Below, in pieces: positions 23,191-34,379 of a stretch of 64,000 nt of DNA. Where the stretch lies: positions 9,997,279 through 10,061,278 of the forward strand of contig NC_092249.1 of assembly GCF_036320965.1 (NCBI RefSeq). Reading direction: 5' to 3'. The stretch is from Panulirus ornatus. Taxonomy: Eukaryota > Arthropoda > Malacostraca > Decapoda > Palinuridae. Every line of letters begins with the position of its first letter. Within the stretch, counting starts at the first letter, position 1. Below the pieces are notes generated by a model. It saw nothing but the letters and a program-made list of their open reading frames with translations. It ran no database searches and was not told where the DNA came from. Made by a program: the position numbers and the translations under genes.

Positions 23191-26100
23191 AATAAGATTA
23201 TGTAAAAGCTATGAAATTAGGCTTATAACTATCTAGACTTGATAATTGAAATATAAATTTTCAATCTAGGCAACCGATAGTGTCCATTCCTTGTGAACAT
23301 GGCCGTGTTTTACTGATGGCGGAGAGAACATGAGCGACAGAGGCAACCCCCTCCATTGAACGTCATGGGCATAAGACGTCTCCTCCTTGAGCGGCAAGCG
23401 AATTTTGCACGAAAAAGAAACACCACAGAACTCCCGCGAGGAATGAACGCCTGAGGGAACGCCACACATTCCGAGCGAAACTTATATTCTAGTCTGAAGC
23501 AGTGCTCACGGAGGAGACGTGTGTATCCAACTCTCATGGCAAGGTTCACTGCTGGAGTAAGAGCTGTACCCGGTATAAAGTTAATGACCTGTTGCTGTTC
23601 AAATGCTTAGAACGTCATAGTTATGGTAATAAGAAATTCATGCGGATAACCAAAGGTTAATGATGTACTGTTAATACACCACAAATGATATAAATCCTGC
23701 TGAATCACTACAATAAACGTTAAAATCATAGCGTTCCACAGGCACAAATGACCTAGCCAACATGAGCGGGGAGGCCACTTCGTGTCACTTTACCTGCTGA
23801 ATCTAGAAGAAAGTGACTTTACATGGCCTGGGAAAACAACACTGAAGGTCGCTTTACTACAACGACTGCTGCAGTAACTGCTGGAGGAACGTCTTTACCG
23901 TCTCTGCGGGGGAGGTGTTTACCTCTCCCTGCCGGGCCTGTCATTTCTATTAACGACAGGTGCCCCGTCCACACTGCTCGTGTTGTTCAACAAGAGACCT
24001 CACAGTTCTTGGACTAGGCCAGTAAAGGAGTACCTGATTGTCATGAAACATATTTGGGCAGAAATAGTGTACACCTGGCCACCAGGAGAAGAGAAGACTA
24101 GCCATCAACTACTGAACCACGTCCACGCCCTTCGGGAACTCTTCAGGCTGGACGGGGTGTTAAATTGTACCTAAAAGTTGGGTTTTATTTGTCTTTATAG
24201 GTTTATTATTGCTTAACAAACCTTAGTGTCAACAATAAGCAGAGGATAGTGTATACTTATACGATATGTGGAAGAAAATTTATGCATGTTTATGATTTAT
24301 TCACGCTGCTGGGGAGGGTTGTTCATGCACAGTTGAGTTAAATGGCGGCCACCAACATTTTTGTTTGTCTTTCCAGCTGTATGTAATAATCAACGAGTGA
24401 TAACGATTACAAAATATTTGAACGGTTAATTGTCTATTGTTTTTATACTGTATTAAACGTCGAAACTCTCAGTAACAAATGGCAAAGCAGCAGTGTGATA
24501 CGGGCGAAGAGTCGCTAGTAAAGAGAAAAGAATTAATGATTTGTGTATCGGCCAACTTTACTGCTGACGAATAATGGAGTGTATCAATGTCCTGCTTACG
24601 AGAACGATAAATCCATAGTGAGAGGTTTATTCATGCGAATATCATAACGAGGAAATCGTGTTGCATAATTTTAACCTATTTCCATAATATCAGCAGTGTC
24701 CAGTTAAGTATACACCTCATGCTCAGATACTTAAACGAACTGCAGCAGCATTTGGTTCATTGGTTTGCATTAACTTCTTCCAGCCTTCTCCTGCCTCCAG
24801 CTTTAAAGATAATACACACTCTTTAATTGAAATATCTGAGGTACATTTTGATTGCTAGGATAATGAGGATGAAAGTCACTAGTCGACCATCGTAGAATAT
24901 GACGGGATGGAGATTAGAAGACCTACTTTCATCCACAGAGGATTATGACACTATGTATAATTGTATACATATACCACTAATATTCATAGAAAAACGTTGT
25001 TCTGTTCCACAAGCCTTTAGCACAAATTCACGGTTATACACAAAGGAGAAAGTATGGGTAACTTTGGTAGACTTACAGTATCAATAAAGCAAAAATGTTA
25101 TATGATGGAATTGGAGGCAAATACCTCGGTACGATATTGAAACAGTGTTTATAAGGGATACTTTGTGCCAATATTTATGAAATGTTGCCAAAAAGGAGAC
25201 TTGAATATAAAGATTGATCTTTGTGTTCCCAACAGTACGATGCAAATATATTCTCTATTAGAATGAAGATATTACATAACATCGAAAAGAAATACAGAAT
25301 TCTGAACGTTTTAGAGATACGGAAGAAAATTTTATAGGAAATTTACAATCACTAAATGCTTTACTACATCGCTTACATACAGTATGTATTTCTTGCACAA
25401 GAAAATTTCCATACGTTTTTAACAATTCAAAATCGTAAGTTATGTTTACAAGCAATGGCATGTGGGTCATATTTGAGTTGTTTCAATGTCAGTTTTGGCA
25501 CCGTTTCAGATGTTATTAACAGGTGTTGTATTTGGAAATCATATTATTTATTCACTTAACTGCCAGGCAGACATTATAAGATTAATCTATGTTTACTTCA
25601 ATTTGTGTTTTATAAAATTACATATGTTCTCTTGTTTCATCGTTGACTGTGTGTTTGTATGTACATTCCTATGCTTCAGTAAATCAAATGCTTATAAAGT
25701 ATGAACTGACTCTGCATATTACTGCCTGTGTTTTCATTTTCAACGAGTATTACTGAATATATTACCAAATAGATAGAAATACTATTGCAAATCAGGTTGT
25801 TATACTTTGAAAGAATTATCTTGATATGTAAGAGGATATAATTTTACATCCAAGCACCATACACTATTGAATTCTTTAAAGACTATGATGTGTTTGAGTC
25901 TGTGTTTATATCTTAAGCAGATTTATGACTGCTTCTGTTTGCATGTGAATGACAAAATGCATTCATATCAGACAGTTATGCTTTGATACCGTATTTTGCA
26001 TTACTGCATGCATGTGTTTGATACATTAGGTGAAAACAAAATATGTTCTGATATTGATCAATACTGTATTACACCAAATAAGTATCACATGAATATTTCT

Positions 26101-26530
26101 TTCCTTTTATCATAATATTTTAGAATGAATCGAAATGTAAGAGTATTAGGGAAATCTAAATTACGATAACTTCCCAGCGCAAATGGAAGATAGGCTAAGG
26201 ACTTATACATATAGTTACCAGTTCATATTACCACCAGCTAAAAGAAAATAAAAAGGATATATGGTACTTAAAGCATGAAAATATTTTGTGTCATTTAACA
26301 AAATGTCAAGTTTATATTAAGTTTTCCATTGTTAAAGCAAAATATAACATTATACTACACAAAGTAGAACAAAGGACTTCATTCCCTGCAGAAATTATGG
26401 CAGGTTGGAATAGCTTACAATTACCTTTAATTTTCCCGTTTTCTCTGGTAGTTAAGGTTGATGTTTTCCTTTTGCATTAATGCAAGCATAACAAAAATTA
26501 GAATGACAAAGTCTTTAAATTGCATTTCTT
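23191..26530. other. 3.3-kb AT-rich region without a supported gene
   Basis: No frame exceeds about 80 codons and none shows a domain or convincing composition. Two adjacent hairpin-like sequences lie at about 23906-23967 (GGAGGTGTTTACCTC and CCTGTC...GACAGG). The rest, especially 24180-26520, is AT-rich unique-looking DNA, perhaps intron or intergenic. No match to families A, B or C was seen. Confidence 0.5.
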
Positions 26531-27538
26531 TCTATGTGTTTCTCGCTGAGCCCGGCCGCCAATTGTAGTCTTACATTTCTCGTCTGCCAAGACGGATGTG
26601 TTCCTAGGCTCTGTATTTCAAGTCTGTGTCGCCTGATGTAGTGTCTACTATTCTTTTCGGTAAGTCAGACTTTATTATTATGGCAACGTTTCTGTTCATT
26701 TTTCCTTGACAAGTGGGCTTCCTTGAGCTTTTGTTCCGCGTATCAATGCTTAGGAAGGATTACACAGCTCCTAGCTAGGATGCCATTTTGGTTTCGTTTA
26801 GAATGCCATGATAAACTCTTTTCTTTCAGCCTTTCTAACTTCAGTTAATCTTCACTGTTTTCTTCGGGTTATTCACATAGATTTGGTGTCGTATGTTTAT
26901 TAGTGTTAGATGTATGTGAAGTGCTGCTTCTGATAACCTTGTACGTTTGTGGTTTTTTTTAACTGTAGAACAATGTTTATAGGGGTGTTTTTCACTTGAA
27001 GTGTTTACAAAGAAAGTGTTTTTTAAACTGAATGCAATACTTTGCTACTTGTCTGTATGTTCAGGCTGAGATCAGGATAAACATACTGAGAGACGTCAGT
27101 CAGGCAAGCTACCACTGCTCCCTCGCGGCGGTAGCCGTAACTACATACGCGGTGACATTGCGCAGGAAAATGTACAATCATAGATGTTTCGATCACAGTC
27201 TCGTACCAACTGCTGAACTGTACGGAGCTGATGCTGTTCTTTCAGAGCTAGATTGTGGCTATTCTTCTCTGTTTTGTCGCTACCTTTGCTTTATTATGAA
27301 GGTTTTATGAAAGTTATTGATCATCAATGTGTTTTTATTAGGTTGTTTTATGCAAAATCGATCTTTCATTGACGGGTGTCCACAAGACAACTCCGCCTGC
27401 CCTTTGTGCGACCGCCTCCACCCTTAAACCTTTTTCTGCATAAAACAATTGCCTGATCTTTTTTGGGGGGATAGCTATCTTTTATCCACTGTCTGGTGTG
27501 GTTTGCAACCCCAGATTTTGGGATTAGGCCCTTATACG

Positions 27539-28765
27539 ATGGACCCAGGTAAGCCATCCGCTGCTCCCATAGAAGGTAGTGGTGACGGTCCTTCCATAAA
27601 AAGTAGGAAAGCTAATTTTGTTTTGGTTCATGCGACTGGAGGAGCTACTCTTGCCTCCCTCAATCCCTTCCTAATCAGGAAGGTCATTGATGGATGGTCT
27701 GGGCCTGTTGAAACTGTCAGGAAACTGGTTAGTGGTGATTTGCTGACAAGTTGACGAAACAGGTAGCGAACTGCTTAAGTTGACGAAGTTCCATATTTAT
27801 GACGTGGTCTCGATACCCATTTCCATGAATTCATGCAGGGGAGTCATCTACTGCACTAATGTTATGGATATGTCAGAGGACGACATTGTGAAGGAATTAG
27901 AAAACGAGGACGTTATCGCTGCCAGGTAATCACCATATTTGTCAATGGCGAACATCGTAGAACTTCCCCAATTAACCTAACCTTCTGAAAAACTCTGCTA
28001 CTGGACAATATCTCTATTGGTTAATGCGATGTCAAGTTCGTCCCTACTTTCAGAATCGCTTACGTTGCTTTAAATGCCAGAAATTTGACCGCCCCTTAAA
28101 GTGTTGAACTCTTTCTTCTAAATGACGGAGGGAGGTGTGCTGAGGAGGGACATACTGCTGAGGATTATACCGCTAATTGGATGTTGTGTGCTAACTGCGA
28201 TGGCAACCGCCCAAGCTGGGAACGGGCCTGTCCCCGGTTCCAGTTTGAGAAGGACTTCGGTGCAGTCAAGACGCAAAATAACATCTCATATGGCGAGGCT
28301 AGGAGAAGGGTTAAGAAGTCTCGTTAGACCTCTAAACCTAATGAATCCCACGTTTCGGCTTTGAAATGTAAGCCAGTTATGCGAACAATCTCGACGCAGA
28401 CTCCTTGTGACATGCCGACCATCAGTTCCAAATACCCAGCTCCATCTAACCCTACACCTAATCTTCCAACCACAGTCCATAACAAATCTTATGCCAGTAC
28501 TCCATCCTCTCTCCGTCCTAAAGAAAAGAAAGAGAACAAAACTAATGTATCTTTAAACCTGACTAAACTTAGAAAAAACTACGTCGCACGCCATTGTTCC
28601 GGTACCTCCAAGAAGGAGGCCTGTGGTTCACAGGTCCTCTTCGTTGGAGGACATAGAATTGATGGATGCCAGATAATCCACAACCAGGGACCGTTCATGT
28701 TCCCCTAGGGACTCGTCCAAGTCTCGATATAAACGGGCCAAGAAAGGTGGTCGGTTAAATAACTC
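27539..28765 (+). pseudogene. A4 ORF1: gag-like protein, broken
   Basis: ATG at 27539 (MDPGKPSAAPIEGSGDG). The first ~70 codons are open (to 27754), then a frameshift near 27750 and others follow. Recognisable pieces: LASLNPFLIRKVIDGWSGPV, where Trp is intact and is a stop in A1; a decayed CFKCQKFDRPLKC near 28070; and the Pro/Ser-rich and basic C-terminal part with PAPSNPTPNLPTTVHNKSY near 28435. It carries the same 2-nt-shorter ORF1/ORF2 junction as A2, supporting their common origin. Confidence 0.75.
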
Positions 28766-28769
28766 AAAC

Positions 28770-29455
28770 CAAAAGCTTCAGTATCATTCAGCGGAATTGT
28801 AGATGCCTTAGACAAACAAGCACAACTACAACTGTTGCTTGCTCTGTAGAGGCCATCCGTGATCTGTTTACAAGAGACCTTCTAAACGTCACAGTCGAAG
28901 ACTGTTCCCGTTTAGATAGCTATAACTCGCATAGAAGAGACGAGAATCGTTGGGTAGCTAGCTATGTACAGCAAAGTTTACCTCACACACGAGTACTATA
29001 TTCTACTCTAGACGCTGTCGCACGTAGAGTAAAATTTAATGATACATACCTGGCCATATGTTCGATCTATCGCTCCGGTTCCAATGCACTTGATAATGAG
29101 CTAAATTGCCTTTTTTAATGAGTTACCTCACTGTAAAGTAGTTTTAGGAGACTTCAATGTTCATGATTGATCAGTGGGGAAGTATCCGGGCAGACGGCAG
29201 GGGGAACAAATGGTTAATTTTATGATCAATGCCAACCTAACTCTAATAAACGATGCTAGTGGAACTCTTGTAGATGACCGGACTGGCAGTATCTCGGCAG
29301 TTGATCTATCTTTGTCATCGATGGATATACTTAATAGATTATTACAAGAAAAACATCTATTTTAACAGTGTCAATGTACTCAGCTCCAGTACTAATGAAA
29401 AATTGATGATCTTCCTCAGAGAAACAGAATTGATTCAGATAATGTAAGGTGGTTC
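28770..29455 (+). pseudogene. A4 ORF2 remnant: endonuclease N-terminus joined to ORF2 C-terminus
   Basis: Endonuclease pieces are scattered over frames (LQET near 28868, VVLGDFN near 29140, DDRTGSISAVDLSLSSMDIL near 29270-29330). After MDILN the junction to the ORF2 end is the same as in A2, and ORF2 ends at TAA near 29446. RT, RNase H and the endonuclease SDH motif are absent. Heavy decay (single-base deletions, GAT insertion near 29165) shows the copy itself is old. Confidence 0.7.
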
Positions 29456-29898
29456 GTAGGTTGTTCTCTGTGGCGGGGTTGGTTTCAGTGTGAGGCTCCT
29501 CCTACTTGGGCTGGTCGCATGGAGCGAGTACATGTCCGCTCATTAGACAGCAGTCGCGCAACATCTACCAACGTGTACAGATCTGTTGCCGTTCCTTCAG
29601 AGATAGGTTGTAGTTTTATTCCTACCTGCGTTGTCGCTATCCTTGCTTTGTTTTGAATTCTTTTTGAGAGTTTCTGTTCATCAATATCTTTTTATAAGGT
29701 TGTTTTATGCAAAATCGATATTTCATTGACGGGTGTCCGCAGGAGAACTCCGCCTGGCCTTTGTGCGACCGGCCTCGCCCTGAATCCTTTTATTTTGCAT
29801 AAAACAATTGCCTGATCTTTCTTGGGGGGGCAGCTAGTTTTTTTTTCAGTGTCTCGGGGGGTTTGCCACCCCAGATTTTGGGGTTAGGCCCCTGTAGG

Positions 29899-31076
29899 AT
29901 GGACCCAGGTAAGCCATCCACTGCCCCCGTAGGGGGTAGTGGTGACGGTCCTTCTATCAAAAATAAGAACGCTGATTTTGTTTTGGCCCATGCGACCGGA
30001 GGAAGATCATTGATGGATGGTCTGGGCCATTTGAAACACTAAGGAAACTGGCTAATGGTGACTTGCTGATTAAAGTAAAATCGATTAATCAGGCGGCGGA
30101 ACTGCTAAAGTTTACGAAGTTCCATACTCGTGATATTGTGGTCTCGATACCAATTTCCATGAAATAATGCAGGGGAGTCATTCACTGCACAGATGTTATG
30201 GATATGTCAGAGGACGACATTGTGAAGGAACTGGCAAACGAGGACGTTATCGCTGCCAGATTCATCAATAAATCTACCAATGGCGAACGGCGTAGAACTC
30301 CCCTGATAAATCTAACATTCGGAAAATCTCGTCTACCGGATAATATCTCGATTGGTTACATGCGATGTAAAGTTCGTCCCTATATTGCGAATCCCCTAGG
30401 TTGCTTTCAATCCCAGAAAATTGGTCACCCTTTAATAGTCTTGCACTCTTTCTGGAAAATGCGGGAAGTTTGCTGCTGAGGATTGTAAGACTAGCAGGAT
30501 GATGTGTGTTAACTGTAATGGCAACCACCCAAACTCGAACCGGGCCTGTACCCGGTTCCAGTTTGAGAAAGTATTGTGCACAGTTAAGACGCAAAACAAC
30601 ATCTCATATGGCGAGGCTAGGAGGAGGGTTAAGGAGCCTCCTAAACCTAATGAATCCCACTCGTCGGCTTTGAAATGTAAGCCGGTTATGCGAACAATCT
30701 CGACGCAGACTCCTTGTGACACGTCGACCGCCAGTACCAAGAACCTTGCTCCATCTAACCCTACACCAAATTTTTCAGCCAAAGCCCACAAAAAATCCTA
30801 TGCCAACACCACATCCTCTTCCCACCATAAAGATAAGAAAGAGAACAAAACTAACGTATCTTTAAATTTGACAAATTCAAAAAAACTACGTCGCACGTCA
30901 TCGTACCAGCACCTCCACCAAAGAGGTCTGTGATTCACAGGTCCACTTCGTTGGAGGACATAGCATTGATGTAAGACAGAACATCCACTTCCAGGGACCG
31001 GTCATGTTCCCCTGGGGACTCGCCCAAGTCCCAACATAAACGGGCTAAGAAAAATGGTCGGTTAAGTAACTCTTAA
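29899..31076 (+). pseudogene. A5 ORF1: gag-like protein, broken
   Basis: ATG at 29899 (MDPGKPSTAPVGGSGDG). A deletion of roughly 30 nt after HATGG removes LASLNPFLIR. The open part at 30198-30479 carries MDMSEDDIVKELANEDVIAA, a conserved central stretch of family A ORF1. The first knuckle is degraded (CFQSQKIGHPLIVL), while CVNCNGNHPNSNRAC is kept near 30502. The C-terminal half is open (30499-30933): KCKPVMRTISTQTPCDTST. The end TAA at 31074-31076 is in the same frame as ORF2, as in A1 and A3. Confidence 0.75.
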
Positions 31077-31079
31077 ACT

Positions 31080-32617
31080 AACACATTAATATAATTCAAT
31101 GGAATTGTAGAGGTATTAGGCATTAGCAAGCACAACTACAACTGTTGCTTGCACTGTCTAGGACAGCTATGATCTGTTTACAATAAACCCTTCTAAACGG
31201 CACAGTCGGACTGTTCCGTTTTAGATAGCTATCACTCGCATAGAAGAGACGACAATCGTGGGGTCACTATCTATGTACCCCAAAGTTTACCTCACACAGG
31301 AGTGACTTTAAATTCTACTCTAGACGCTGTCGCATGTAGAGTAGAATTTGATAACACATACCTGGTCTTCTGTTCAATGTATTGTTCCGTTTCCAATGCA
31401 CTTGATAATGATGAGTTAAATTTGCTTGTTAATCAATTACCTCACCGTAAGGTAGTTATAGGAGACTTCAATGCTTATCATTATCAGTGGGGAAGCATCC
31501 GGGCAGACGCCAGTGGGGAACAAATGGTTGATTTTATGATCCATGCCAACCTCTCTCTTATGAACGATGGTACTGCAACTCATGTAGATGACCGAACTGG
31601 CAATATCTCGGCAACTGATTTATCCTTCTCATCGCCAGATATACTTAATATCAACTGGGGTATTTATGACCACTCCCTGTGAAGTTCCATTTCCCGATCT
31701 GTCTTTCTTATTCACGCGACATTATTACCAACCCGTCTCCGACTAAATTTAACTTTAAGAAAGCAGACTGGGTCTCATTTACAAGGCAAGCCGTCCTTTA
31801 TATATCCGGTGGTGACATTGATGCAAAAGTCCTCAAGGTTACCTCCACCATACTAAGGGCTGGTGAGAACTCTATACCTAAGGTTTCTACAATTTCCACA
31901 AAGCATAGAGTTCCTTGGTGGACACCAGATCGCCGAAATGCACTGCGTGAGCGCAATATGAGATACAGGGTGGTCGACAACGAGCCTTCAGATAATAACT
32001 TTGTTGCATACAAACGTGCGAGGGCTCAGCCAAGAAGAACTACCAAACAAACCAAACGAGACTCCTGGCACGGCTTTGTCTCTACCGTGAACAAGGACAC
32101 ACCAGTAAGTCAGGTTTGGTCCACAATCAATAAAGTTAAAAAGAAAATACAAGCCGCTACTTCCTCTGCAAATCCTCCACCAAGATCAGATCATCGAAGA
32201 CCCCGTGGATATTGCTAATACACTAGCAAGGAGATTCTCAGAAACAAGCAGCTCCGTCAATTACGAACCACGCTTCCTACACCAAAAGCGCCAGGCCGAG
32301 CTGCAGTTACCAAACTTTGCCACAGAAGATACTTTTGATTATAACCAAACATTCACAATGAAAGAACTGCTTCATGCCCCGAAATCTTGTGAAGGTTCGA
32401 GCCCGGGACCCACCGGGATCACTTCCGGGATGATCCAGCACCTTAGTCAGGCTAACCTGACTAAGTTGTTAGCATTGTACAATGAGATTTGGACATCTCA
32501 AACGTTTCGAAACTCATGGCACTTTGCGCAAGTCATTCCCATCCCAAAAAGCTCTGTTTCGAACTATTGCGCTCACAGGCTGCATTTGTAAGGTCATGGA
32601 GAGAATGGTAAACAGAA
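31080..32617 (+). pseudogene. A5 ORF2: endonuclease and RT N-terminus, truncated
   Basis: Endonuclease motifs: VIGDFNAYHYQWG (about 31455), DDRTGNISATDLSFSSPDIL, and a damaged GSDHFPI site where TGA at 31680 and KFHFPICLSY replace the GSDH context. The linker region is open (31679-32218). RT starts with GSSPGPTGITSGMIQHLSQA (about 32398) and NLTKLLALYNEIW, which shows the ancestral frame lost in A1 and A3. It is cut at the ERMVNRR motif. The chimeric frame continuing into B2 is not expected to make a working protein. Confidence 0.75.
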
Positions 32618-33724
32618 GGGAGTGAGTCAGTTGTTGTTCGCTGATGATACAGCGCTGGTGGCTGATTCGGATGAGAAACTGCAGAAACTGGTGATTGAGT
32701 TTGGTAAAGTGTGTGAAAGAGGAAAGCTGAGAGTAAATGCGAATAAAAGAAAGGTTATTACGTACAGTAGGGTTGAGGGTCAAGTCAATTCGGAGGAAAG
32801 TTTGAATGGAGAGAAACTGGAGGAAGTAAAGTGTTTTAGATATCTGGGAGTGGATCTGGCAGCGGATGGAACCATGGAAGCGGAAGTGAATCATAGGGTG
32901 GGGGAGGGGGCGAAAATCCTGGGAGCCTTGAAGAATGTTTGGAAGTCGAGAACATTATCTCGGAAAGCAAAAATGGGTATGTTTGAAGGAATAGTGGTTC
33001 CAGCAATGTTGTATGGTTGCGAGGCGTGGGCTATGGATAGAGTTGTGCGCAGGAGGGTGGATGTGCTGGAAATGAGATGTTTGAGGACAATATGTGGTGT
33101 GAGGTGGTTTGATCGAGTAAGTAATGTAAGGGTAAGAGAGATGTGTGGAAATAAAAAGAGCGTGGTTGAGAGAGCAGAAGAGGGTGTTTTGAAATGGTTT
33201 GGGCACATGGAGAGAATGAGTTTAGGAAAGATTGACCATGAGGATATATGTGTCTGAGGTGGAGGGAACGAGGAGAAGTGGGAGACGAAATTGGAGGTGG
33301 AAAGATGGAGTGAAAAAGATTTTGAGTGATCGGGGCCTGAACATGCAGGAGGGTGAAAGGCGGGCAAGGAATAGAGTGAATTGGATCGATGTGGTATACC
33401 GGGGTCGACGTGCTGTCAATGGATTGAATCAGGGCATGTGAAGCGTCTGGGGTAAACCATGGAAAGTTCTGTGGGGCCTGGATGTGGAAAGGGAGCTGTG
33501 GTTTCGGGCATTATTACATGACAGCTGGAGACTGAGTGTGAACGAATGGGGCCTTTGTTGTCTTTTCCGGGCGCATCCTCGCACACATGAGGGGGGAGGG
33601 GGATGTTATTCCATGTGTGGCGAGGTGGCGTTGGGAATAAATAAAGGCAGACAGTTTGAATTATGTACATGTATATGAATGTATATGTCTGTGTGTGTAT
33701 ATATATATGTGTACATTGAGATGT
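32618..33724 (+). mobile_element. Family B copy B2: 3' part only, between A5 and Penelope C1
   Basis: It starts mid-RT at GAGTGAGTCAGTTGTTGTTC (just before FADD) and continues through the RT C-terminus and the long 3'UTR. It stops at TTGAGATGTAT (33724), about 110 bases short of the family tail, where Penelope sequence takes over. Both ends are abrupt junctions with other elements. Confidence 0.8.
32622..33441 (+). pseudogene. B2 RT C-terminal fragment
   Basis: [16 protein letters not shown] opens the fragment (FADD intact), then [47 protein letters not shown] one-base insertion at about 33222 shifts the frame before the basic Trp-rich end ([16 protein letters not shown]), which closes with GLNQGM at TGA 33439-33441. 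The endonuclease and most RT motifs are missing, so it cannot function. Confidence 0.8.
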
Positions 33725-34161
33725 ATTTGCTTCCCATGTTGCTTAAGTCCTTTAATGTAATTGTTGCCTTTAGCAACAATAATACTATAAAGAATATCTT
33801 AATCAGGAATTCTCCAGAAAATTCTCTTGGTTGCATCTATAAAGTGTCTTGTGGAAACTGTGATAAATTTTATGATGGTCAGACTGGTAAGGAATTTTCT
33901 GTTAGACTTAAGCAACATAATTATAGTATAAGAACGGGACAAGAATCAAATGCCTTGTTTAATCATGTTAAAAACTATGATCATTGTATTGACTGGAGTA
34001 ACACCATCTCACTTATTAACTGTAACTCTATTACCAAGAGAAATATCATTGAATCTTCTATTATTAAGTACACAAAGAATTATAATCTTAATATTAGTGA
34101 TGGTCTATACAAATTAGATAACTTTATTGTTGATAATATTTGTAAAATGATAAGTTTATGA
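33725..34161 (+). pseudogene. C1 GIY-YIG endonuclease domain, N-truncated
   Basis: The frame is open from the junction with B2 to TGA 34159-34161. The GIY-YIG endonuclease makes the nick used for integration in Penelope-like elements. Visible motifs: CIYKVSCGNC (GIY position, with the CxxC insertion seen in this group), YDGQTGKEFSVRLKQHN (YIG position and catalytic Arg), NALFNHVKNYDHCIDW, KRNIIESSIIKYTKN. The upstream start codon lies in B2 3'UTR and is accidental. The RT part is missing. Confidence 0.85.
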
Positions 34162-34263
34162 ACACTCGTTGTATGTTTTGGACAATCACATGTTTACCAA
34201 ATGGCGTCCTAGCTTCGTCTCTTCGATGTATATCAACTGACTGTTATATTTCTCACTTGTGTC

Positions 34264-34304
34264 TCCCCTGATGATGTGATTATTACACGAAAGTGCACTT
34301 GGGA
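34264..34304 (+). ncRNA. Candidate hammerhead ribozyme in Penelope terminal repeat (C1/C2 junction)
   Basis: CTGATGA (34268-34274) and GAAA (34289-34292) are correctly ordered and spaced. Helix I: TCCC 34264-34267 with GGGA 34301-34304. Helix II: GTG 34276-34278 with CAC 34286-34288, leaving 34275 unpaired. Helix III is the self-complementary AGTGCACT (34292-34299) followed by T (34300), the expected cleavage base. A loopless helix III would need two molecules or tandem copies. Hammerheads in Penelope-like terminal repeats are known; activity here is untested. Confidence 0.65.
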
Positions 34305-34379
34305 ACTTTTCGTGTTTTATTTTCCCGGTGGACTCATAGGAATATCTTGATCACGCGCAAAATTGTGATCCTTTCCAAC

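Larger units (their letters stand above)
26531..29547 (+). mobile_element. Family A copy A4: full 5' end, same internal deletion as A2
   Basis: From 26533 (TATGTGTTTCTCGCTGAGCC) it matches A1 base 6 onward, giving the family 5' end. The 5'UTR runs to 27538, ORF1 remnant to about 28765, endonuclease remnant to about 29340, then the same jump as in A2 (AATAGATTATTACAAGAAAA) into the ORF2 end and 3'UTR. The 3' end is cut at about 29547 inside CATTAGACAG..CAGTCG, where A5 begins. Confidence 0.8.
29546..32617 (+). mobile_element. Family A copy A5: 5'-truncated, 3' end replaced by family B
   Basis: It begins in the 5'UTR at CAGTCGCGCAACATCTACCA (A1 about 690) directly at the broken end of A4. ORF1 and the ORF2 endonuclease plus RT N-terminus follow. 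Homology ends at about 32617 (GAGAATGGTAAACAGAAGG), where family B copy B2 starts in mid-RT. The missing 3' half was therefore lost by recombination or by insertion plus deletion. Confidence 0.8.
33725..34315 (+). mobile_element. Penelope-like element C1: 3' part (GIY-YIG and terminal repeat)
   Basis: It is homologous to 36297-36909 of C2 and covers the GIY-YIG domain, 3'UTR and terminal repeat. It lies immediately upstream of C2 in the same orientation. The terminal repeat (about 34180-34345) leads directly into the C2 5' region, the partial-tandem arrangement typical of Penelope-like elements, in which the upstream terminal repeat is the end of a truncated neighbour (family knowledge). Confidence 0.85.

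Noticed and set aside
24899..25704. Several 60-75-codon ORFs in AT-rich DNA
   Set aside because: Lengths are as expected by chance given several kilobases and six frames; composition is Ile/Tyr/Phe-rich, as AT-rich noncoding DNA gives.
33679..34161. A single 160-codon gene starting at 33679
   Set aside because: The first ~15 codons are family B 3'UTR; the real coding homology (Penelope GIY-YIG) starts at the element junction near 33725.
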